The notes under the pieces were generated by a model that saw only the letters and a list, made by a program, of their open reading frames with translations, made no database searches and was not told the DNA's origin. From Proteobacteria bacterium UBA652 (GTDB lineage: Bacteria > Pseudomonadota > Gammaproteobacteria > Nitrosococcales > Methylophagaceae), in the NCBI GenBank assembly GCA_002299915.1, contig DBOG01000079.1:1-30085 (forward strand): a stretch of DNA of 30,085 nt, given 5' to 3'. Position 1 is the stretch's first letter. Every line of letters begins with the position of its first letter. Below, piece after piece: positions 22,767 through 30,085 of the stretch. The position numbers and the translations under genes were made by a program.

Positions 22767-23992
22767 GACGTTTTCTAGACCGAATCGAACCCTCTTTTGA
22801 GAAGGGCGGACGTTATGAGAAGTTTTTTGTATTGTATGAGATGGTGGATACTTTCTTATATACGCCATCGGATGTAACACGCACATCACCACATGTACGT
22901 GACGGTATCGATTTGAAGCGCACCATGAGTTATGTGGTGTTGGCGACGATGCCCGTGATCATGATGATGTTATGGAACACGGGATTCCAAGCCAATAGCG
23001 CGATGGCATCATTAGGCATGACGGAATTAGAGGGCTGGCGCGGCGGCCTATTACAGGCATCAGGTATTGGCTTTGATCCGACCAGCGTGTTTGCCAATAT
23101 GATGCATGGGCTGCTGTATTTCCTGCCGATATATATCATTACGCTGATGGCAGGTGGCTTGTGGGAAGTGGTGTTCGCTGCGGTGCGAAATCATGAGGTA
23201 AATGAAGGGTTTTTAGTAACCTCAATGCTATATGCCTTGATTTTACCTGCCTCTACACCGTTATGGCAGGTGGCATTAGGGATTTCATTCGGGGTGGTGA
23301 TAGGTAAAGAAGTGTTTGGCGGCACCGGTAAAAATTTCTTGAACCCTGCATTAACAGGCCGTGCATTTTTATTCTTCGCTTATCCGGCTCAGATGTCGGG
23401 TGATGCGGTATGGACGGCGATTGATGGTTTTACCGGGGCAACGCCCTTGGCATTAGCCGCAGTGGGTGGTCTAGAAGCGGTGACCAGCGCGGGCTTTACT
23501 TGGACACAAACTTTTATCGGCACGATGCAAGGGTCAATGGGCGAAACCTCAGCGATTGCTTGTTTATTGGGGGCTGCCTTCTTGTTGTATACCCGTGTGG
23601 CATCGTATCGCATTATGCTAGGTGTATTCTTCGGGATGTTGCTAACGGTATGGTTATTCAACCTGATTGGTAGCGACACCAATGCGATGTTTGCCTTGCC
23701 GTGGTATTGGCATTTGACCCTGGGTGGCTTTGCTTTTGGGATGATTTTCATGGCAACCGATCCTGTTACCGCCGCGATGACGGATACGGGGCGTTGGATT
23801 TATGGTGGTTTAATTGGCTTTATGGTGGTGATGATTCGGGTGGTAAACCCGGCTTTCCCAGAGGGGATGATGTTGGCGATTTTATTTGCTAACTTGTTTG
23901 CGCCGTTGATTGACCATTATGTGGTGAAAGCCAATATCAAACGCCGACTGGCGCGCCAAAAAAACCTTGATCATTCAGAAGGGCCGGAATAA
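22754..23992 (+). CDS. nqrB: Na+-translocating NADH:quinone reductase subunit B
   Basis: A 412-residue membrane subunit, the expected length, with about ten helices. It starts MSRLRRFLDRIEPSFEKGGR, and FVLYEMVDTFLYTP with HVRDGIDLKRTM follows, as in other NqrB proteins. The covalent FMN site is DGFTGATPLAL, with Thr230 as the attachment residue. GKEVFGGTGKNFLNPALTGR (about 184-203) is the conserved helix region tied to riboflavin and Na+ passage. The ATG at 22754 with AGGGG about nine bases upstream was preferred over an open frame from 22664, because the extension is spacer sequence. The TAA stop overlaps the nqrC start as TAATG. Confidence 0.97.
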   Translation: MSRLRRFLDRIEPSFEKGGRYEKFFVLYEMVDTFLYTPSDVTRTSPHVRDGIDLKRTMSYVVLATMPVIMMMLWNTGFQANSAMASLGMTELEGWRGGLLQASGIGFDPTSVFANMMHGLLYFLPIYIITLMAGGLWEVVFAAVRNHEVNEGFLVTSMLYALILPASTPLWQVALGISFGVVIGKEVFGGTGKNFLNPALTGRAFLFFAYPAQMSGDAVWTAIDGFTGATPLALAAVGGLEAVTSAGFTWTQTFIGTMQGSMGETSAIACLLGAAFLLYTRVASYRIMLGVFFGMLLTVWLFNLIGSDTNAMFALPWYWHLTLGGFAFGMIFMATDPVTAAMTDTGRWIYGGLIGFMVVMIRVVNPAFPEGMMLAILFANLFAPLIDHYVVKANIKRRLARQKNLDHSEGPE

Positions 23993-24798
23993 TGCGTTGG
24001 TTCAAAAATTTATTAGCCTTACCGAATGATAATACTAAGAAAACAGTGTTGGTGGCGCTATTGCTATGCTTAGTCTGTGCAGTATTAGTCTCTTCGGCAG
24101 CCGTGGTATTTAAGCCATTACAAATTGCCAATAAAGCATTGGATAAAAAGAAAAATATTCTTGAAGTAAGCGGCTTGCTGACGGCTGATGCAAATATGGA
24201 TGCCTTATTTGAAAAATTTGAGGTAAAAGTGGTCGATTTAGCAACGGGTGAATATGTTGATATTGATCCGGCACTCTATGACCAACGAAAAGCAGCGGGC
24301 GATATTACGCAAAACATTACTTTAACCGCGGCGCAAGATATTGCGGGTATTGGTCACCGCGCCAAGTTGGCCACCGTTTATTTATTGAAAGAAGACGATG
24401 AAATCAAGCAAATTGTATTGCCAGTGCATGGTTATGGTTTGTGGTCTACTTTGTATGGCTTTATCTCATTACAAGGCGATGCTAATACGATTCAAGGCCT
24501 GAAATTTTATGAGCATGCAGAAACGCCTGGATTAGGTGGTGAAGTCGATAACCCAAAGTGGCGTAGCCAGTGGTTAGGTAAAAAAGCCTTTGATGAGGCC
24601 GGTGAATTGCAGATTGAAGTGGTGCGGGGCAAGGTGAATTTTGAAAAAGCCGAAGCCATTCACCAGATAGATGGTTTGTCAGGGGCAACCTTGACCAGCG
24701 TGGGTGTCTCAAACTTAGTGAAATATTGGTTAGGTGAGCATGGTTTTGCCGCCTACTTAGACAAATTGCGTACCGGAGAGTTATCACATGGCGAGTGA
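23992..24798 (+). CDS. nqrC: Na+-translocating NADH:quinone reductase subunit C
   Basis: A 268-residue subunit with one N-terminal membrane helix (about residues 18-40) and a periplasmic FMN-binding domain. The flavinylation motif SGAT is at residues 230-233 (DGLSGATLTSVGVSNLVKYW), so Thr233 carries the phosphoester-bound FMN; this modification needs the transferase ApbE, which is not in the window. HGYGLWSTLYGFISLQGD and YEHAETPGLGGEVDNPKW are the typical substrate-facing segments. The start overlaps the nqrB stop by one base, and the stop overlaps nqrD by 11 bases. Confidence 0.97.
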   Translation: MRWFKNLLALPNDNTKKTVLVALLLCLVCAVLVSSAAVVFKPLQIANKALDKKKNILEVSGLLTADANMDALFEKFEVKVVDLATGEYVDIDPALYDQRKAAGDITQNITLTAAQDIAGIGHRAKLATVYLLKEDDEIKQIVLPVHGYGLWSTLYGFISLQGDANTIQGLKFYEHAETPGLGGEVDNPKWRSQWLGKKAFDEAGELQIEVVRGKVNFEKAEAIHQIDGLSGATLTSVGVSNLVKYWLGEHGFAAYLDKLRTGELSHGE

Positions 24799-25450
24799 AG
24801 CAAGAAAAAATGTATTAGATCCGTTGGTGGATAATAACCCGATCACCTTGCAGGTGCTGGGTGTGTGTTCTGCGCTGGCGGTAACAACCAATATTATGAC
24901 GGCCTTGATCATGAGTGTGGCGTTAACCACTGTAAGCGCTTTTTCAGGCGCCGCGATCAGCTCAATTCGGAACCATATACCATCGAGCATTCGAATTATT
25001 GTGCAGATGACGATTATTGCCTCACTGGTGATTGTGGTCGATCAATTATTAAAAGCCTTTGCGTTTGAGGCGAGCAAGCAGCTATCCGTGTTTGTCGGCT
25101 TGATTATCACTAACTGTATCGTCCTCGGGCGGGCGGAGGCCTATGCGATGAAAAATCCACCCTGGCTGAGTTTTTTAGATGGCATCGGCAATGGCTTGGG
25201 CTATAGTTTGATTTTGATTGCGGTGGCCTTTTTCCGTGAGCTATTAGGCACGGGTAAATTGATGGGCTATCAAGTATTAACGACCGTCAGTGAAGGCGGT
25301 TGGTATGTGCCAAATGGCTTAATGTTATTGCCACCGAGTGCATTTTTTGTGATTGGGCTATTGATTTGGGCGATTCGTAGCTGGAAGAAAGATCAAGTTG
25401 AAGCACCGGATTATCAGATCCATCAAGTGCATCGTACGGAGGTCTTGTAA
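24788..25450 (+). CDS. nqrD: Na+-translocating NADH:quinone reductase subunit D
   Basis: A 220-residue, six-helix membrane subunit, homologous to RnfE and to NqrE. It starts near the membrane with DPLVDNNPITLQVLGVCSAL, where Cys27 lies, and has TNCIVLGRAEAYAMKNPP with Cys110. In solved complexes the two such cysteines of NqrD join two of NqrE to hold an iron-sulfur cluster inside the membrane. GGAG at 24774-24777 supports the ATG at 24788. The C-terminus is followed by GGAGG, which serves nqrE. Confidence 0.97.
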   Translation: MASEARKNVLDPLVDNNPITLQVLGVCSALAVTTNIMTALIMSVALTTVSAFSGAAISSIRNHIPSSIRIIVQMTIIASLVIVVDQLLKAFAFEASKQLSVFVGLIITNCIVLGRAEAYAMKNPPWLSFLDGIGNGLGYSLILIAVAFFRELLGTGKLMGYQVLTTVSEGGWYVPNGLMLLPPSAFFVIGLLIWAIRSWKKDQVEAPDYQIHQVHRTEVL

Positions 25451-26058
25451 TGGAACATTATCTCAGTTTATTTATTCGCTCGGTTTTTATCGAGAATCTG
25501 GCACTGTCTTTTTTCTTGGGCATGTGTACCTTTTTAGCGGTATCAAAAAAAATAGAAACAGCGTTAGGATTAGGGATTGCGGTGATTATCGTACAAGCAC
25601 TCACCGTACCTGCCAATAATTTAATTTATCAGTTTTTACTTAAAGACGGCGCCTTAGCATGGGCAGGTTTTCCGGAAGTGGATCTCAGCTTTTTAGGCTT
25701 GATCAGTTATATCGGGGTAATAGCCGCCATCGTGCAGATTATGGAAATGGCGATGGACCGATTCACGCCCACTTTATACAATGCGTTGGGGATTTTCTTG
25801 CCGTTGATAACGGTGAACTGCGCCATTTTAGGGGGCACCTTATTTATGGTGGAGCGGAATTATAATCTTGGTGAAAGCGTGGTATATGGTGTTGGTAGTG
25901 GCTTTGGCTGGGCATTAGCGATTACCGCGATTGCGGGGATCCGTGAGAAATTGAAATATTCGGATGTGCCAGATGGTTTACAAGGGTTGGGGATCACCTT
26001 TATCACCGCAGGCTTGATGGCAATGGGCTTTATGGCCTTTTCGGGGATCCAATTATGA
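25450..26058 (+). CDS. nqrE: Na+-translocating NADH:quinone reductase subunit E
   Basis: A 202-residue membrane subunit with six helices, inverted in topology to NqrD. Marks are SVFIENLALSFFLGMCTFLA with Cys26 and LPLITVNCAILGG with Cys124, the second pair of ligands for the shared intramembrane iron-sulfur cluster. DRFTPTLYNALGIFLPL and YGVGSGFGWALAI are also conserved. Start and stop overlap the neighbours (TAATG with nqrD, ATGA with nqrF), showing tight translational coupling and a fixed subunit ratio. Confidence 0.97.
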   Translation: MEHYLSLFIRSVFIENLALSFFLGMCTFLAVSKKIETALGLGIAVIIVQALTVPANNLIYQFLLKDGALAWAGFPEVDLSFLGLISYIGVIAAIVQIMEMAMDRFTPTLYNALGIFLPLITVNCAILGGTLFMVERNYNLGESVVYGVGSGFGWALAITAIAGIREKLKYSDVPDGLQGLGITFITAGLMAMGFMAFSGIQL

Positions 26059-27278
26059 TAGAGATTCTGTTAGGCGTTATGCTGTTTACCGTGATTATCA
26101 TGGCGTTGGTGGGGCTGATCTTAGGCGCTAAATCAAAGCTGGTGGCAACAGGTAATGTCGCTATTTTAATCAATGGTGAAAAAACGATTCAAACGCCGGT
26201 AGGTTCTAAGCTATTGGGGGCGTTGGCAGAGTCGCAATTATTTGTGTCTTCTGCCTGTGGCGGTGGTGGCACCTGTGGTCAATGTAAGGTAAAAATCCTT
26301 GGGGGCGGCGGTTCCATTTTGCCCACCGAAGCATCTTTGATCAGCAAGCGTGAAGCCGCAGCAGGTGAGCGTTTGTCATGCCAGGTGTCCGTTAAACAGG
26401 ATATGACGATTGAAGTGCCTGAAGAGGTATTTGGCGTTAAGAAATGGGAATGTACCGTTCGCTCAAATGACAGTGTGGCGACGTTTATCAAAGAATTGAT
26501 TTTAGAACTGCCTGATGGCGAGAATGTCGATTTTAAAGCGGGTGGCTTTATCCAAATTGAAAGCCCACCACATACGGTGGAATATAAAAACTTCATGATT
26601 GAAGATGAATATCGCGAGGATTGGGATCGCTTTGATATGTGGCGGTTTAAATCGGTGGTAAAAGAAGAAGTAGTGCGCGCTTATTCGATGGCGAACTACC
26701 CTGAAGAACGCGGGATTATTATGCTCAATGTGCGGATTGCATCACCACCACCTGGTGCGGCGGATGATGTGCCGCCGGGTAAAATGTCGTCTTATATCTA
26801 TAATTTGAAGCCGGGCGATAAAGTCACAATCTCAGGCCCCTTTGGTGAGTTTTTTGCCAAAGAAACTGATAAGGAAATGGTATTTATCGGTGGTGGCGCA
26901 GGAATGGCACCAATGCGGTCACATATTTTTGATCAACTTAGTCGCTTGGACTCTAAACGTAAAATCAGCTTTTGGTATGGTGCGCGGAGCTTGCGTGAAA
27001 TGTTCTATGTGGAAGATTTCGATGGCTTAGCAGCCAAGCATCAGAACTTCCAATGGCATGTGGCATTATCAGATGCCCAAGAAGCAGATAATTGGGAAGG
27101 TTACACTGGCTTTATCCATAATGTATTGCAAGATAATTATTTAAAAGACCATCCTGCACCTGAGGATTGTGAATATTATATGTGTGGGCCGCCGATGATG
27201 AATGCAGCGGTGATCAGCATGCTTGAGAATTTGGGCGTAGAACGTGATAATATCTTCCTAGATGACTTTGGCGGATAG
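26055..27278 (+). CDS. nqrF: Na+-translocating NADH:quinone reductase subunit F
   Basis: A 407-residue subunit that takes electrons from NADH. One N-terminal helix (about 3-23) anchors it. The ferredoxin-like domain binds a 2Fe-2S cluster through Cys68, Cys74, Cys77 and Cys109 (SSACGGGGTCGQCKV and RLSCQVSV). The FAD domain shows RAYSMANYPEERG and the GKMSSYIYNLKPGDKV loop. The NADH domain shows FIGGGAGMAPMRSHIFDQL, FWYGARSLREMFY and YYMCGPPMMNAAV. It ends with the typical DDFGG. Length and domain order are complete, so the whole complex A-F is encoded here. Confidence 0.98.
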   Translation: MIEILLGVMLFTVIIMALVGLILGAKSKLVATGNVAILINGEKTIQTPVGSKLLGALAESQLFVSSACGGGGTCGQCKVKILGGGGSILPTEASLISKREAAAGERLSCQVSVKQDMTIEVPEEVFGVKKWECTVRSNDSVATFIKELILELPDGENVDFKAGGFIQIESPPHTVEYKNFMIEDEYREDWDRFDMWRFKSVVKEEVVRAYSMANYPEERGIIMLNVRIASPPPGAADDVPPGKMSSYIYNLKPGDKVTISGPFGEFFAKETDKEMVFIGGGAGMAPMRSHIFDQLSRLDSKRKISFWYGARSLREMFYVEDFDGLAAKHQNFQWHVALSDAQEADNWEGYTGFIHNVLQDNYLKDHPAPEDCEYYMCGPPMMNAAVISMLENLGVERDNIFLDDFGG

Positions 27279-27287
27279 AGCTTAGAT

Positions 27288-27503
27288 ATGATGAGTACCT
27301 TTATTATTGCCTTTGTGTTTATTTCGATTGCTGTGATTGGCATGGCGATCGGCGTATTGGCAGGACGACCCGCGATTAAGGGTAGCTGCGGCGGGCTGAA
27401 TCAAATTGGCTTAGGTGGTGACTGCGGTGGTGGCTGCTCCAGTGAAGACAAAGAAGTGTGCGAAGCTAAAAAAGCAATGCAGACTGAGGGTAAGCAAGAC
27501 TAA
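27288..27503 (+). CDS. nqrM: NQR maturation protein NqrM
   Basis: A 71-residue protein with one N-terminal membrane helix (about 4-25) and a short Cys-rich tail: SCGGLNQIG with Cys34, GDCGGGC with Cys46 and Cys50, and VCEAKKAM with Cys58. It matches the DUF539/NqrM family, which is needed for a working NQR in Vibrio, probably by helping deliver iron to the NqrD/NqrE cluster. It lies ten bases after nqrF. The ATGATG start has no strong ribosome binding site, so the first or second ATG could be used. Confidence 0.93.
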   Translation: MMSTFIIAFVFISIAVIGMAIGVLAGRPAIKGSCGGLNQIGLGGDCGGGCSSEDKEVCEAKKAMQTEGKQD

Positions 27504-27515
27504 CGGAGAGAGAAA

Positions 27516-27935
27516 ATGCTAGCATCAAATACGGTTAAAGATTATATGTGTGGCGAAAAGACCACTTTTACCGCCGATATGGATGTACTTCGAGCGATCC
27601 ACATACTGGTTGAGCGTGAGATATCAGGCGCGCCAGTGATTGATCATCATGGTAGTTTGATTGGTTTCTTATCAGAGCGCGACTGCATGAAAGTAGCCTT
27701 AGAGGCAGGTTACCAAGGCGATGCGGGAGGTCATGTGGCAGATTTTATGACCAAACAAGTACGTACGGTTGATGTTGATACCCCCATTATCGAAGTCGCA
27801 GAGATTTTTCTGGAAATGTCATTTAAAAGATTACCCGTGCTCAAAGACAACCGCCTTGTGGGTGCAATTACCCGGCGGAAGGTGCTTAAGACCTTAGAGT
27901 TTCTGTCTGCACCTGAAGCAAATGGGAAAGGATAG
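27516..27935 (+). CDS. Two-CBS-domain protein at the end of the nqr operon
   Basis: A 139-residue soluble protein made of a pair of CBS domains. The first covers about residues 5-60 (VKDYMCGEKTTFTADMDVLR, then GAPVIDHHGSLIGFLSERDC) and the second about 72-130 (VADFMTKQVRTVDVDTP, RLPVLKDNRLVGAITRRKVL). Such pairs bind adenine nucleotides or related ligands; no enzyme domain is attached. GGAGAG lies close before the ATG, and only 12 bases separate it from nqrM, so it is probably cotranscribed with nqr. A role as an energy sensor is inference from domain type and position. Confidence 0.87.
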   Translation: MLASNTVKDYMCGEKTTFTADMDVLRAIHILVEREISGAPVIDHHGSLIGFLSERDCMKVALEAGYQGDAGGHVADFMTKQVRTVDVDTPIIEVAEIFLEMSFKRLPVLKDNRLVGAITRRKVLKTLEFLSAPEANGKG

Positions 27936-27954
27936 AAGGAATTTATCAAGAACA

Positions 27955-29904
27955 ATGGAAAAGTATAAAATTCAGGAGATTGAAAGTTGGGTTCAACAAA
28001 GAAACCTTGATCTGGTTCATTCGGAAAGTGATGATTCTTCCCCTTTTTCATTTGCTTTAGTTGATTATCAAGAATATGTTTCAGATGTTGGTCATTTCAA
28101 TTATAGAAGAACGGTTGAAAAGGTTAGCGATGCATCCCGAATAGAGGACTCATCTTTATTTCTATATGAATTGCAGGAAGAAAGCCATCAAGTCATTTTT
28201 CATGGCCTTGATATCATTAGAAAGAGTAAACGAATTAATGTGTTGAGTGATGAAAACATATCGGTTACACAGCGTGAAAGGCAGCTTGAACAGCATATCT
28301 CCGACAATACAACGACAGTTAGTTTATCAATAGATGATCTGCGGGTGGGTGATATTGTAGACTTTCAAGCCACTGAGGTTTTGCTCCGGGGAAAGCACCC
28401 TCTCAATGGGAAATATTACCAATCTACCTTTTGGCTCAATTGGACTTGTCCTGTTTACCAACAAAAGATTCGAATCATTAATGAGTCTTCGAAAGCGCTT
28501 TTTATACAAAAATGCGTAATAGATGAGGGGATTCAAAAACTTGAAGAAATGCAGCTGGATCCAAAAGATGAATTTGTTAGAGAGTTTCAGAATTTACAAC
28601 AGTTACATATTGATGAAGCGGCACCTAGCTGGTTTTGGAGCAACTTTGTTCAAATATCAACGAAGATCAGTTGGCCAAGTCTTTCCAGGTATTTGTTTGA
28701 CTATTATGTTGGACAAGGAGTGCTTGAAAGTGAAAGAGATATCATACAGTTAGCAGAACTAGAACTAGGAGGTGATGTTGCCAGTAATATCGTAAAAATT
28801 GTACGCTTTGTTCAAAATGAAATTAGGTATAAAGGTGAAAATCATGGGATTTTCACCCATACGCCTAAAAAACCGTATAGCACGATAAACAAAAGATCTG
28901 GCGATTGTAAGGACAAATCTAACCTCCTAGTTGCTATGTTGATGCACATAGGTGTTGAAGCGAAAATGGTACTTGTTAATTCAGGGTATGGTCAAAAAAT
29001 AGAACGCTTAAGCCCATCCCCTTTTCATTTTAATCACATGATTGTCCAAGTGATATTTAATGAGAAGCAATATTTTTTCGATTCGACGATTAAAAAGCAA
29101 TCTGGAGACCTAGAACATTCAGCAACCTTAGATTATGGGAGCGGTTTAGTTTTGTCGATAGATGGCGCCGAGTTACAGAAGCTACCGCATGATATTAGCA
29201 AAGAAGTTTTTTATCTAAAGCATATTTTTGACTTTGGGGAGGGAGAAAAAGGGAAGTCCCAACTCATGATTAAGCGCACTTATTATGCTCACCGAGCAGA
29301 TAACATGCGATATCATTTTCAATCGAAAGAAATGGATAAATTAGCAGAGGATTTTCATAACCAAGCAGAAGAAGATATTCGATTGGAATTAATAGTAAGC
29401 AAACCATTAACCATCCTCAAGGATGATGCGCTGGGTAATGTCCTTGAAACTGAGGAAAGATATGAGATTAAGGGTTTGGATAAATATAAAGAAGATCAAA
29501 TTCACCTTTTAACGTCAATTTACTTAGAATTTCCACTGGCTAGAAAAACAGGTTTTCCTTTGAGAATAGATCTGGATGGAAAAATAACGCATGAAATTGA
29601 AGTTAATTACAAATCTAAGCCACAGCAACAACCCAATAAGAAAACGATAAAAACGGAGTGGTTTTCCTATGAGGACAGTATTAGTTATCAAGATAAATCA
29701 TTGTTCTTGAAGGCTTCAGCCGTACCAATTAAACGACATGTTGAGGGTAAAGATGTTGAAGAGTATCAGCAACATGTCGAAGAGTTACGGTTGAGGAGCA
29801 TGAATAATTTCACATACAAGTCGAGTAGTATTTTTGCTTCAGTATGGCTTCAAATAATTGCGTACATTGTATTTTTAGTTATTATGACCTATTTTTTTAG
29901 CTAA
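27955..29904 (+). CDS. DUF3857/transglutaminase-like protein with a C-terminal membrane anchor
   Basis: A protein of 649 residues, or 660 if the ATG at 27922, inside the CBS gene, is used. AGAAGGA at 27934-27940 lies 14 bases before 27955, so the start is not certain. The first 250 residues look like DUF3857 (DYQEYVSDVGHFNYRRTVEK, DDLRVGDIVDFQATEVL). The transglutaminase-like core follows, with Cys318 in KRSGDCKDKSNLLVAML, His361 in FHFNHMIVQV and Asp376 in FFDSTIKK, a complete catalytic triad. The end is one hydrophobic helix (SVWLQIIAYIVFLVIMTYFF). No signal peptide is seen, so which side of the membrane the enzyme faces is unclear. Codons such as AGA and a higher A+T than its neighbours suggest a separate origin. 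Function unknown. Confidence 0.8.
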   Translation: MEKYKIQEIESWVQQRNLDLVHSESDDSSPFSFALVDYQEYVSDVGHFNYRRTVEKVSDASRIEDSSLFLYELQEESHQVIFHGLDIIRKSKRINVLSDENISVTQRERQLEQHISDNTTTVSLSIDDLRVGDIVDFQATEVLLRGKHPLNGKYYQSTFWLNWTCPVYQQKIRIINESSKALFIQKCVIDEGIQKLEEMQLDPKDEFVREFQNLQQLHIDEAAPSWFWSNFVQISTKISWPSLSRYLFDYYVGQGVLESERDIIQLAELELGGDVASNIVKIVRFVQNEIRYKGENHGIFTHTPKKPYSTINKRSGDCKDKSNLLVAMLMHIGVEAKMVLVNSGYGQKIERLSPSPFHFNHMIVQVIFNEKQYFFDSTIKKQSGDLEHSATLDYGSGLVLSIDGAELQKLPHDISKEVFYLKHIFDFGEGEKGKSQLMIKRTYYAHRADNMRYHFQSKEMDKLAEDFHNQAEEDIRLELIVSKPLTILKDDALGNVLETEERYEIKGLDKYKEDQIHLLTSIYLEFPLARKTGFPLRIDLDGKITHEIEVNYKSKPQQQPNKKTIKTEWFSYEDSISYQDKSLFLKASAVPIKRHVEGKDVEEYQQHVEELRLRSMNNFTYKSSSIFASVWLQIIAYIVFLVIMTYFFS

Positions 29905-30085
29905 AATACTTAACTTGCAATTTATGATGGTTGCGTAAAGAATAAAACATTAATTCAATGAATCATTGCCCTGCCGAGAAGGTTGAAACGTAATAAGTGC
30001 TCAGCAGGAACTCGCTGTAACTTTCTCTCTAGCATGCTATATGTTTAACCTATAAGTTGTAAGAATTCATCGCGTTGTTTACAGT
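29905..30085. other. Spacer at the window end with an imperfect inverted repeat
   Basis: No gene is supportable in these 181 bases. CCTGCCGAG at 29970-29978 is inverted as CTCAGCAGG at 30000-30008 with one mismatch and a 21-base loop. No T-tract follows, so it is not a clear terminator. Confidence 0.35.

Noticed and set aside
29970..30008. Terminator after the DUF3857 gene
   Set aside because: The stem has a mismatch and a 21-base loop, and no T-run follows. It is listed only as an imperfect inverted repeat.

Overview
This window reads as a chromosomal segment of a gammaproteobacterium with moderate GC. The markers are a tkt-gap-pgk-pyk glycolysis block, a complete Na+-translocating NADH:quinone reductase (nqrABCDEF plus nqrM), a site-2-protease/trpS/rluB block, HpnD/HpnE squalene genes and a retropepsin/7TM/ATP-grasp cassette. 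All of these are familiar in free-living or host-associated Gammaproteobacteria. The lineage within the class cannot be settled from sequence reading alone. I see no phage, transposase, CRISPR array, tRNA or rRNA.

Layout. 1-4250 (+): the 3' end of transketolase, then gap, pgk and pyk, separated by hairpin terminators; lower glycolysis next to the pentose phosphate pathway. 4437-10195 (+): a fluoride channel gene (crcB), a first tryptophanyl-tRNA synthetase, serS, a small membrane site-2 protease, a second and different tryptophanyl-tRNA synthetase, and the 23S rRNA pseudouridine synthase rluB. Four of these six genes start with GTG or TTG. 10261-13347 (-): a three-gene operon of an exported retropepsin-like protease, a membrane protein with a degenerate transglutaminase domain and a multi-helix C-terminal half, and an ATP-grasp ligase of the RimK/glutamate-ligase type. 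This is the best candidate for a poorly understood system. 13495-16651 (-): a short-chain dehydrogenase, then hpnD-hpnE with a 4-base overlap. 16694-21108 (+): a YjdF-like (DUF2238) membrane protein, the Mg2+ channel mgtE, chorismate synthase aroC, and an MFS transporter. 21267-27935 (+): the nqr operon, its maturation factor nqrM and a small two-CBS-domain protein. 27955-29904 (+): an AT-richer DUF3857/transglutaminase-like protein with a C-terminal membrane anchor.

How they work together. The glycolysis block and NQR supply carbon flux and a sodium motive force. CrcB and MgtE handle F- and Mg2+. AroC feeds aromatic synthesis, which makes the tryptophan charged by two TrpRS enzymes. HpnD/HpnE point to squalene-type lipid synthesis, but the usual partner HpnC and a squalene-hopene cyclase are not in the window. 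Several spacers carry short hairpin-forming repeats that look dispersed. One such stretch appears to have been inserted between nqrA and nqrB, leaving a strong ribosome binding site in front of a short Cys/His-containing ORF.

Several starts were set by ribosome binding sites rather than by the longest open frame: rluB 9260, 7TM protein 12770 (TTG), retropepsin 13347, SDR 14238, hpnE 15797, DUF2238 16694, aroC 18783, MFS 19963, nqrB 22754 and DUF3857 27955. Residue numbers follow these starts.
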